Source of the DNA: Bacillota bacterium
Lineage (GTDB): Bacteria > Bacillota > Desulfotomaculia > Desulfotomaculales > Desulfallaceae
Direction: 5' to 3'
Length of the DNA stretch: 5,169 nucleotides
Assembly: GCA_009781965.1 (NCBI GenBank)
Contig: WQUS01000162.1
Span: forward strand, 1-5,169
Of the stretch, positions 1 through 5,169 are shown piece after piece. Under the pieces are notes generated by a model. It had not been told where the DNA came from, searched no databases, and saw only the letters and a program-made list of their open reading frames with translations. Both the position numbers and the translations under genes were made by a program. Within the stretch, counting starts at the first letter, position 1. Each line of letters starts with the position of its first letter.

Positions 1-1
1 A

Positions 2-61
2 CAGTCTCTGCCCGCCTCGAAAAACGCGCCGGAGACGCCGGAGATAGGAAAGGTAAATTAA
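2..61 (+). CDS. Possible C-terminal tail of a convergent gene (partial)
   Basis: One plus-strand frame is open from the window edge and ends in a TAA at 59-61, giving a 19-residue Pro/Lys/Glu-rich tail ending in PETPEIGKVN. The stop overlaps the citrate synthase stop (58-60, minus), the tail-to-tail TTAA arrangement expected of tightly packed convergent genes. Of the other plus frames, one stops at 45-47 and the other runs on about 140 bases antisense to the citrate synthase, so this frame is the most gene-like. Sixty bases are too few to identify a family or prove coding. The stretch could equally be plain intergenic DNA. Confidence 0.25.
   Translation, partial: QSLPASKNAPETPEIGKVN
27..44. 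repeat. Tandem 9-bp duplication CGCCGGAGA x2
   Basis: Two perfect back-to-back copies of CGCCGGAGA lie just downstream of the citrate synthase stop. The two CCGG cores could pair as a 4-bp GC stem, and on the minus strand they are followed by CGCG and five T, which is only faintly terminator-like. If the convergent frame is real, the repeat would duplicate three codons in its tail. Confidence 0.5.
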
Positions 62-1419
62 CGGTTGCTCATTGGAATATATGCCTGTTTTTTCCGCACA
101 CATTTGTAGGCCGGCCGGATAATTTTTCCGTCATTAACAATTTCCTCAATCCGGTGCGCGCTCCAGCCGGAAATTCTGGCAATGGCAAAAATTGGCGTAT
201 ATAATTCCGGCGGAATATCCAGCATGCGATAAACAAAACCGGAATAGAAGTCAATATTAGCGCTGACCCCTCTTAGCATCCGGTGGCCTTTGCTGACCAC
301 CCGGGGCGCGATTTCCTCAACCTTGTTGTATAGGTTAAACTCGTCTTGCATACCCTTTTCCTCGGCCAGCTTGGCTACATGGTCTTTAAAGATGACCGCC
401 CTGGGATCGGATACCGAATAAACGGCGTGACCGATGCCATAAATAAGGCCCGTCTGGTCAAAGGCTTGCTTGTTGACTATTTTTAGCAGATAACTTTCAA
501 CTTCCTCATCATCCCGCCAATCATTTACGTTTTGCTTTAAATCATCAAACATTTGAATCACTTTCAGATTGGCCCCGCCGTGTCTGGGGCCTTTCAGGGA
601 GCCCAAAGAAGCAGCCATGGCCGAATAGGTGTCCGTGCCTGAAGAAGTGACCACATGGTTTACGAAAGTCGAGTTATTGCCGCCGCCGTGCTCGGCATGC
701 AGAACCAGCGCCATATCAAGGAGCCGCGCTTCCAGTTCGGTATATTTGCAGTCCGGCCTGAGCGTATATAGAATATTTTCCGCCGTGCTCAATTCATCCT
801 GGGGGCTGTGAATAAACAAGCTTTGGTTGGCGTAGTAGCGGGAGAAAGCCTGGTAACCATATACGGCTATGGTTGGGAAACAGGCAATCAACCTGACGCA
901 TTGCTGCAGCACGTTTTTAATGGAAATATCATCAGCCTGGTTGTCATAACTGTACAGGGCCAGAACAGTTCTGGCCATTTGGTTCATGATATCCTTGCTG
1001 GGACTGGTTAAGATCATATCCCGGACAAAACCGTCAGACAGTTCCCGGTAAGCGCTCAGCAGCTGATTGAAATCATTTAGTTCGCTCTTGCTGGGCAAAC
1101 TGCCAAAAAGCAGCAAATAGCAGGTCTCTTCAAAGCCAAAACAGTCATCTGCCAGACAGCCGTTAATGAGGTCTTGAATATCGTATCCTCTGTACAAAAG
1201 CTGTCCGGCCACCGGGATGGTATCGTTTTCCACTACGATGTAAGCATGCACTTCGCCGATCTCAGTCAAGCCGACCAGCACGCCCTTGCCGTCCTTATCC
1301 CGCAGGCCGCGTTTGACCTGGTATTTATCAAATAATGTGGTATCCAACACATTGCGCTCTTCCGACAGCTTGGCCAGTCTTTCTAAAATTTTTCGTTCGT
1401 ATTCTTTATTTTTTAACAC
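58..1419 (-). CDS. gltA: Citrate synthase (Si-type, clostridial long form)
   Basis: This is a cytoplasmic enzyme condensing acetyl-CoA with oxaloacetate to citrate and CoA; 2-methylcitrate synthase activity on propionyl-CoA cannot be excluded. Numbered from the GTG at 1419 (453 residues), the family signatures appear in order: LHAEHGGGNNSTF (His241, His244), GPRHGGAN with catalytic His280, GIGHAVYSVSDPRA with catalytic/oxaloacetate-binding His331 and the conserved Arg, and NIDFYSGFVYRML with catalytic Asp390. A GWSAHRIEE block follows near the C-terminus. An N-terminal module of about 60 residues (FDKYQVKRGLR...GVLVGLTEIG) precedes the usual core; I recognise it from the ~450-residue citrate synthases of Clostridia. 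It is unlike the E. coli NADH-regulated form. A GTG at 1428 is in frame three codons upstream, but the AAAGAGG sequence abuts it. From the 1419 GTG the GAGGTG Shine-Dalgarno lies 6 bases away, so 1419 is preferred. The gene is divergent from tldD and appears monocistronic at its 5' end. Confidence 0.95.
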   Translation of the reverse strand: MLKNKEYERKILERLAKLSEERNVLDTTLFDKYQVKRGLRDKDGKGVLVGLTEIGEVHAYIVVENDTIPVAGQLLYRGYDIQDLINGCLADDCFGFEETCYLLLFGSLPSKSELNDFNQLLSAYRELSDGFVRDMILTSPSKDIMNQMARTVLALYSYDNQADDISIKNVLQQCVRLIACFPTIAVYGYQAFSRYYANQSLFIHSPQDELSTAENILYTLRPDCKYTELEARLLDMALVLHAEHGGGNNSTFVNHVVTSSGTDTYSAMAASLGSLKGPRHGGANLKVIQMFDDLKQNVNDWRDDEEVESYLLKIVNKQAFDQTGLIYGIGHAVYSVSDPRAVIFKDHVAKLAEEKGMQDEFNLYNKVEEIAPRVVSKGHRMLRGVSANIDFYSGFVYRMLDIPPELYTPIFAIARISGWSAHRIEEIVNDGKIIRPAYKCVRKKQAYIPMSNR

Positions 1420-1425
1420 GCCGCT

Positions 1426-1434
1426 CACCTCTTT
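1426..1434 (-). promoter_or_regulatory. Ribosome binding site deciding the citrate synthase start
   Basis: On the minus strand this reads AAAGAGGTG. It sits 6 bases upstream of the GTG at 1419-1417 and physically overlaps the alternative GTG at 1428-1426. A start at 1428 would leave no spacer, so this site argues for the shorter protein. Confidence 0.6.
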
Positions 1435-1515
1435 CAGTTTCTATCTTTAAAATCTTTGCGTTTAATAATTACTACGCCATTTAACGGTTATCCTGCCGAG
1501 CGGCGGATATAAAGT

Positions 1516-1554
1516 ATGCGCATTCACTCGCATGGCAAAATATCTTTGCGAGTG
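1516..1554. promoter_or_regulatory. Cluster of inverted repeats in the divergent spacer (candidate operator)
   Basis: Three related half-sites occur here. ATGCG (1516-1520) faces CGCAT (1529-1533) across 8 bases. CACTCGCA (1525-1532) faces a perfect complement TGCGAGTG (1547-1554) across 14 bases. An inner GCAAA (1535-1539) / TTTGC (1545-1549) pair is mutually exclusive with the 8-bp one. On the minus strand the cluster overlaps a TTGCCA sequence and an AT-rich TTTATAT, which could be promoter parts for the citrate synthase gene. It is upstream of the chosen tldD start, so it is probably non-coding. The regulator is unknown. Confidence 0.35.
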
Positions 1555-1560
1555 CTTGTA

Positions 1561-1601
1561 TTGAGCCAGGATATTCCGAATAAAAGTATAAATTATATGA
1601 T
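1561..1601 (+). promoter_or_regulatory. Tentative tldD promoter region
   Basis: An AT-rich stretch contains TTGAGC (1561-1566), a possible -35, and overlapping -10-like hexamers: AAGTAT at 1584-1589 (17-base spacing) and TATGAT at 1596-1601 (no good -35 at the right distance). No single pair is convincing. The region is named because it is the most promoter-like sequence between the inverted repeats and the tldD ribosome binding site. Confidence 0.2.
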
Positions 1602-1636
1602 CAGGAAGAATATTATTAACGATCAATTTATTGGAC

Positions 1637-1642
1637 GGAGGA
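1637..1642 (+). promoter_or_regulatory. Ribosome binding site of tldD
   Basis: A consensus GGAGGA ends 5 bases before the ATG at 1648. It fixes the start of TldD there rather than at the in-frame ATG at 1516, 44 codons upstream, whose extra residues do not resemble a TldD N-terminus. Confidence 0.85.
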
Positions 1643-1647
1643 TACCA

Positions 1648-3039
1648 ATGGTTGAGCAAACTGTAATTCAAGAAGTGCTGCGGCAGGCTATGTCCAGGGG
1701 CGGCGATTTTGCCGATATTTTCATCGAATATAAGCGAGTCACCGGCATAGGCTGCGAGGACGGAAAGATCGAACACATTCATTCCGGGATTGAAAACGGC
1801 GCGGGCATCAGGGTGCTGTCCAACGACAATACCGCTTACGGATACACCAATGATCTGAGCCGCGATGGCTTGCTGGAGGCGGCGCGCATTGTCAGTCACG
1901 CTGTTTCGGGAACCAAAGGGGAAATGAAGACCCCGGGGCGACAGCTGGAGCCGACCGCAACCTTCGACATTAAACGCATGCCGGACAAGGTCACCGCCGC
2001 GGAAAAAGTTAGCGCTGTTAAAGCGGCGGAAGCCGCTGCCAGGGCGGTGGACCGGGACAAAATCAAGCAGGTTATCGTGGGCTACGGCGATGTGGTACAG
2101 AAGGTCATTATCGCCGACAGCAACGGCGGATACGTGGAGGATGAAAGGGTCCGCACCAGACTGGTGGTGCAGGCTATTGCAGTGGAAGGGGCAGTGCTCC
2201 AGACCGGTTATGAAGCCGTGGGCAGCCACAGCGGTTTTGAATTGTTAGAAAGCAAGCATCCTGAGGCTATCGGAACTGTCGCCGCTAAACGAGCGGTGCA
2301 AATGTTGGCGGCTAAACCGGCGCCGGCAGGCAAAATGGCGGTGGTGCTGGCCGGAGAAGCAGGCGGCACCATGGTCCATGAAGCTTGCGGCCACAGTTTG
2401 GAAGCGGATTTGGTGCAGAAGGGTCTCTCGGTTTACGCAGGTAAGATGGGCCAAAAGGTAGCCGCGGAATGTGTTACCGTGGTGGATGACGCCAGCATGC
2501 CGGATCAGTACGGTTCATACCGTTTTGATGACGAAGGCGTGCCTTCCCGCAAAGTAACCTTGATTGAAAAGGGAGTGCTGAAGGATTTCCTGTACGACCG
2601 CATCACCGCCCGGCGGGACGGCGTGGAGCCTAACGGCCATGGCCGCCGTGAATCCTACCAACATAAACCGATTCCCCGGATGGGCAATACTTATATTGCC
2701 GCCGGCACGGAGGACCCGCAAAAGATCATTAGGGAAACCGGCAACGGTTTGCTGGTCACTAAAATGGGCGGCGGGCAGGTTAACACTACCACGGGAGATT
2801 TTGTTTTTGATGTGGCCGAAGGTTTCCTAATTACCGCCGGCCAGGTCGGTCCGATGGTGCGGGGCGCCACCCTCACCGGCAACGGTCCGGCAGTGCTGAA
2901 TATAGTGGAGGCGGTAGGCAACGATTTGGGCTTTACCATTGGCACCTGCGGCAAAGACGGTCAAGGGGTGCCGGTCGGCGACGCCCAGCCGACACTGCGG
3001 ATTAAGGAATTAGTGGTAGGCGGTACCGGACACGATTAA
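1648..3039 (+). CDS. tldD: TldD-type zinc metalloprotease
   Basis: Member of the TldD/PmbA (peptidase U62) family. The known TldD/TldE pair is a cytoplasmic heterodimer that degrades unfolded peptides, matures some modified peptides such as microcin B17, and degrades CcdA antitoxin. The predicted protein has 463 residues, close to family length. The N-terminal part (about 1-200) begins with the amphipathic VIQEVLRQAMSRGGDFADIFIEY segment typical of the fold. The catalytic part carries GGTMVHEACGHSLEAD, giving the HExxxH zinc motif (His244, Glu245, His249). Near the C-terminus, TCGKDGQGVPVG supplies the expected third zinc ligand Cys434, followed by PTLRI. Presence of HExxxH marks it as the catalytic TldD subunit rather than the TldE/PmbA subunit, which lacks the motif. 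No TldE gene lies next to it: upstream is the divergent citrate synthase, and downstream are 452 non-coding bases. The partner is either elsewhere or absent. Confidence 0.93.
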   Translation: MVEQTVIQEVLRQAMSRGGDFADIFIEYKRVTGIGCEDGKIEHIHSGIENGAGIRVLSNDNTAYGYTNDLSRDGLLEAARIVSHAVSGTKGEMKTPGRQLEPTATFDIKRMPDKVTAAEKVSAVKAAEAAARAVDRDKIKQVIVGYGDVVQKVIIADSNGGYVEDERVRTRLVVQAIAVEGAVLQTGYEAVGSHSGFELLESKHPEAIGTVAAKRAVQMLAAKPAPAGKMAVVLAGEAGGTMVHEACGHSLEADLVQKGLSVYAGKMGQKVAAECVTVVDDASMPDQYGSYRFDDEGVPSRKVTLIEKGVLKDFLYDRITARRDGVEPNGHGRRESYQHKPIPRMGNTYIAAGTEDPQKIIRETGNGLLVTKMGGGQVNTTTGDFVFDVAEGFLITAGQVGPMVRGATLTGNGPAVLNIVEAVGNDLGFTIGTCGKDGQGVPVGDAQPTLRIKELVVGGTGHD

Positions 3040-3055
3040 AAGAGAGGACTTGCTG

Positions 3056-3100
3056 ATGTCTGTGGCGTTGTTTGTGCCGGTTATAGATATAACTAGATAG
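3056..3100 (+). other. Fourteen-codon ORF with good ribosome binding site after tldD
   Basis: AGAGAGGA lies 7 bases before an ATG that opens a 14-codon frame (MSVALFVPVIDITR, then TAG), starting 16 bases after the tldD stop. The spacing is what one expects for a second cistron, the place where tldE often sits. The peptide does not look like a TldE N-terminus. It may be a remnant of a lost downstream gene, a true micropeptide, or chance. Its last codons overlap the perfect hairpin at 3087-3106. Confidence 0.2.
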
Positions 3101-3106
3101 TTATAT
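3087..3106. repeat. Perfect 8-bp inverted repeat (AT-rich hairpin)
   Basis: ATATAACT (3087-3094) and AGTTATAT (3099-3106) are exact complements around a 4-base loop AGAT, and a flanking G-U could extend the stem in RNA. It lies 48 bases after the tldD stop. No T-run follows directly and the stem is almost all A-T, so it is a poor intrinsic terminator. It could instead be an mRNA 3'-end structure or a protein-binding dyad. A run of six T at 3146-3151 has no strong stem before it. Confidence 0.55.
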
Positions 3107-3153
3107 TGAAAGTCTGGCGCTCTATGAAATAGTGTCTGTTGCAGCTTTTTTAA

Positions 3154-3391
3154 CCGCTCGCTCCGCAATAAAATCCGCCGGGCCGTGAAAAACGACCTTT
3201 CAGCTGCAAAATACGACCAGTAATGAAGAGAATACAACCTTTCGGCTGTGAAATATAACCAGGCTAGCCCTAAAATACCACCTTTTAACTGTAAAATATA
3301 ACCTTTCAGTTGTTAAATATAACCTTTTAGTGGTAAAATATAACCTTTTAGTGGTAAAATATAACCTTTTAACCATGAAAAACAACCTTTG
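3154..3391. repeat. Array of 21-bp direct repeats upstream of acs
   Basis: Units start with CC at 3154, 3175, 3196, 3217, 3238, 3259, 3281, 3302, 3323, 3344 and 3365, with a partial one at 3386. All spacings are 21 bases except one of 22 (3259 to 3281). The consensus is CCTTTYA, four variable bases (often GYTG), then TRAAATATAA. Units at 3323 and 3344 are identical. Those at 3238, 3281 and 3302 are close; 3154, 3175, 3217 and 3259 are degenerate, so the array decays toward tldD. The best units contain a dyad (TTTTA-N4-TAAAA). There are no unique spacers, so this is not CRISPR. It is non-coding on the plus strand. Its function is unknown; the position just upstream of the acs promoter suggests a regulatory or DNA-bending role. 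Confidence 0.9.
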
Positions 3392-3403
3392 ATCAGAATA
3401 TTC

Positions 3404-3432
3404 TTAACTATATATTCAATTTGCTTTATGAT
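3404..3432 (+). promoter_or_regulatory. Predicted sigma-A-type promoter of acs
   Basis: TTAACT (3404-3409, four of six matches to TTGACA) and TATGAT (3427-3432, five of six matches to TATAAT) are separated by the ideal 17 bases. Transcription would begin near 3439, giving a leader of about 50 bases before the acs start. The last repeat-array unit ends roughly a dozen bases upstream of the -35 hexamer. Confidence 0.5.
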
Positions 3433-3477
3433 AAATAATGTATTAATTGATTTTTATATCTATTAATACCAAAAAAA

Positions 3478-3485
3478 GAGGGGGG
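3478..3485 (+). promoter_or_regulatory. Ribosome binding site of acs
   Basis: GAGGGGGG lies 6 bases before the ATG at 3492. A second ATG at 3488, in another frame, is only 2 bases from it and opens a 15-codon frame ending at 3535. Spacing and protein similarity therefore both favour 3492. Confidence 0.7.
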
Positions 3486-3491
3486 TTATGT

Positions 3492-5169
3492 ATGGTCAAA
3501 GAAAAGAGCGACAGTGTGCAGAATCTAATGACTGAAAACAGGCTTTTTCATCCCACCCAAAAGTTTATTGAGCAAGCGAGGGTTGGCAGCAGCCAACAAA
3601 GGAATGACATGTACCGCAAATCATTGGAGCAGCCCGAGGAATTTTGGGCGGAAATGGCGGAGCAAAATGTTGATTGGTTTAAAAAATGGGACGCCATTGA
3701 AGAGTATGACTTCACCGATAATGTTTTTATTAACTATTACCGCGGGGCTAAGCTCAATGCCTCATATAACTGCCTTGACCGCCATTTAACCAACGGGCGC
3801 AGAAACAAGGCCGCCATTATCTGGCAGGGAGAACCATTGGAAGAAACCAGAACTTATACCTATCTTCAATTGCACCGGGAGGTCTGTAAATTTGCCAATG
3901 TATTGAAGGGCTTAGGAGTTAATAAGGGCGACCGGGTAACGGTTTATCTGCCTATGATCCCGGAACTGGCCATTACCCTGTTGGCCTGTGCCAGGATCGG
4001 CGCCATTCACAGTGTGGTTTTCGGAGGATTCAGCGCCGAAGCTCTGCGGGACAGAATTCAGGACTCCAACGCCGCCACTTTGATTACCGCAAACTATGCC
4101 TTGCGGGCCGGCAAACTTCTTGGCAGCAAGGAAAATGCCGATAAGGCAATGGCTGAATGCCCCAATATTAAAAACTGCGTAGTGGTTAAAAGGGTGGAGC
4201 AAGACTGCAACATGGTGGAAGGCCGGGATCTCTGGTGGCACGAGGCCATGGCCAAAGCCTCTCCGGACTGTCCTCCGGAACATATGGACGCCGAAGATCC
4301 TCTGTTCATCCTTTACACCAGCGGCAGCACCGGCAAACCAAAAGGGGTTATGCATACCACCGGCGGCTATGTAGTTTACACCACCACCACATTCAAATAT
4401 ATCTTTGACTATCGGGATGATGATGTTTTCTGGTGCACAGCGGATATCGGCTGGATAACCGGACACAGTTACATTGTTTACGGCCCTCTTTCCAACGGAG
4501 CAACTTCGCTGATGTTTGAAGGAGTGCCGAACTATCCGCAGCCGGACAGATTCTGGGAAGTGGTGGAAAAATACCGGGTCAATATATTTTATACCGCTCC
4601 TACCGCCATCCGGGCGATCATCAGAGACGGTGATCAATGGCCTCTGGGCAGAGACCTCAGTAGTCTAAGGCTGCTGGGCACGGTAGGCGAGCCTATTAAT
4701 CCCGAAGCCTGGATGTGGTATTACACAACCATTGGCAAGGAACAATGTCCCATAGTGGATACTTGGTGGCAAACCGAAACCGGCGGTATTCTAATCACTC
4801 CGCTGCCCGGGTGCATTCCCACCAAGCCCGGTTCCGCAACGGTGCCCTTCTTCGGGGTAAAACCGAAGGTTATTCGCCAGGACGGCAGTGAAGCCAATAT
4901 AAACGAGGGCGGTTATCTGGTCATTGAAAGGCCCTGGCCCGGCATCATGCGGGGTGTTTATGGCGACCCGGACAGATTCAAAAATACCTATTTTGTGCAA
5001 TATCCCGGCTACTATTTCACCGGGGACGGCGCCCGCAAAGATGAGGACGGTTATTTTTGGCTGCTGGGCCGGGTAGATGACGTGCTCAACGTCTCCGGAC
5101 ACAGACTGGGGACCGCCGAGGTGGAAAGCGCCCTGGTGGCTCACCCCAAAGTAGCCGAAGCGGCGGTGG
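3492..5169 (+). CDS. acs: Acetyl-CoA synthetase, AMP-forming (3' end cut by window)
   Basis: Cytoplasmic ANL-superfamily enzyme that activates acetate with ATP to acetyl-AMP and then forms acetyl-CoA. The window holds 559 codons plus one base, open at the edge; the family is about 650 residues. The ACAS N-terminal segment (RNDMYRKSLEQPEEFW, about 38-53) is followed by the adenylation core. YTSGSTGKPKGVMHT (275-289) is the ATP phosphate loop. DIGWITGHSY (318-327) and GTVGEP (396-401) line the acetate pocket, and WWQTETGG (425-432) holds the pocket-closing Trp426. YFTGDGARKDEDGYFW gives Asp512, and GRVDDVLNVSGHRLG gives hinge Asp529 and Arg538. By my recollection of the Salmonella enzyme, all these align with a constant offset of 12, and Trp426 implies preference for acetate. 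Ile322 replaces the pocket Val310, a mild change. The C-terminal PKTRSGK acetylation-site lysine lies beyond the window. The gene has its own promoter and appears to be transcribed separately from tldD. Confidence 0.96.
   Translation, partial: MVKEKSDSVQNLMTENRLFHPTQKFIEQARVGSSQQRNDMYRKSLEQPEEFWAEMAEQNVDWFKKWDAIEEYDFTDNVFINYYRGAKLNASYNCLDRHLTNGRRNKAAIIWQGEPLEETRTYTYLQLHREVCKFANVLKGLGVNKGDRVTVYLPMIPELAITLLACARIGAIHSVVFGGFSAEALRDRIQDSNAATLITANYALRAGKLLGSKENADKAMAECPNIKNCVVVKRVEQDCNMVEGRDLWWHEAMAKASPDCPPEHMDAEDPLFILYTSGSTGKPKGVMHTTGGYVVYTTTTFKYIFDYRDDDVFWCTADIGWITGHSYIVYGPLSNGATSLMFEGVPNYPQPDRFWEVVEKYRVNIFYTAPTAIRAIIRDGDQWPLGRDLSSLRLLGTVGEPINPEAWMWYYTTIGKEQCPIVDTWWQTETGGILITPLPGCIPTKPGSATVPFFGVKPKVIRQDGSEANINEGGYLVIERPWPGIMRGVYGDPDRFKNTYFVQYPGYYFTGDGARKDEDGYFWLLGRVDDVLNVSGHRLGTAEVESALVAHPKVAEAAV

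Noticed and set aside
629..1011. Two plus-strand open frames of 60 and 67 codons inside citrate synthase
   Set aside because: They are antisense to conserved catalytic regions and have no recognisable similarity to known families.
1516..1647. 44-codon upstream extension of tldD to the ATG at 1516
   Set aside because: The GGAGGA site 5 bases before 1648, the usual TldD N-terminus beginning there, and the AT-rich, inverted-repeat-rich nature of the extension all favour the shorter protein.
1462..2229. 255-codon open frame on the minus strand opposite tldD
   Set aside because: It lies antisense to an unambiguous TldD with intact motifs, shows no recognisable family, and has the composition of a shadow frame.
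3131..3151. Rho-independent terminator for tldD ending in six T
   Set aside because: Only a 4-bp CTAT/ATAG stem can be drawn near the T-run and it is not adjacent to it, so no stable GC-rich hairpin supports it.
3154..3391. CRISPR array
   Set aside because: Units are contiguous 21-mers without unique spacers and no cas genes are visible.
3439..3491. Riboswitch or T-box in the acs leader
   Set aside because: The predicted leader is only about 50 bases, very AT-rich, and shows no conserved structured motif.
3912..4637. 241-codon open frame on the minus strand opposite acs
   Set aside because: It is fully antisense to the conserved acetyl-CoA synthetase core and its translation shows no domain I recognise. 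It is best explained as a codon-bias shadow.
4791..5144. 117-codon minus-strand open frame opposite the acs C-terminal part
   Set aside because: It overlaps the conserved TGD and GRVDD motifs of acs on the other strand and has no recognisable features of its own.

Overview
The window carries three protein-coding genes typical of an anaerobic Firmicute. They are a citrate synthase on the minus strand, a TldD-type zinc metalloprotease on the plus strand (divergent from it), and the first ~85% of an acetyl-CoA synthetase on the plus strand, cut by the window end. The best guess is a class Clostridia organism, perhaps Peptococcaceae or another syntrophic or acetate-handling lineage. The reasons are the clostridial long-form citrate synthase (about 453 residues with a distinctive N-terminal module), strong purine-rich GGAGG-type ribosome binding sites, AT-rich intergenic DNA between roughly 50% GC genes, and mixed codon use. 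The genus cannot be fixed from the sequence alone.

Layout. Positions 1-57 lie downstream of the citrate synthase and may hold the last codons of a convergent plus-strand gene. Citrate synthase occupies 58-1419 (minus). A 228-base divergent spacer (1420-1647) separates it from tldD (1648-3039, plus) and contains a cluster of inverted repeats in the presumed promoter area. After tldD comes a 452-base non-coding stretch (3040-3491). It has three parts: a tiny ORF of 14 codons with a good ribosome binding site, overlapping a perfect 8-bp hairpin; an array of about eleven to twelve 21-bp units; and a good sigma-A-like promoter. The promoter leads into acs (3492 to the window end).

Functional reading. 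Acetyl-CoA synthetase activates acetate to acetyl-CoA, and citrate synthase condenses acetyl-CoA with oxaloacetate, so the two flanking genes are consecutive steps carrying acetate carbon into citrate. They are not in one operon. TldD is normally the catalytic half of a TldD/TldE (PmbA) protease. No TldE gene follows it here, which is notable.

The most interesting element is the 21-bp array. Its period equals two turns of B-DNA, its conserved units contain a small dyad, and it ends just upstream of the predicted acs promoter. It could be a multi-site operator or activator platform, a phased-bend element, or a dispersed minisatellite. I saw no CRISPR array, tRNA, rRNA, transposase or convincing rho-independent terminator.
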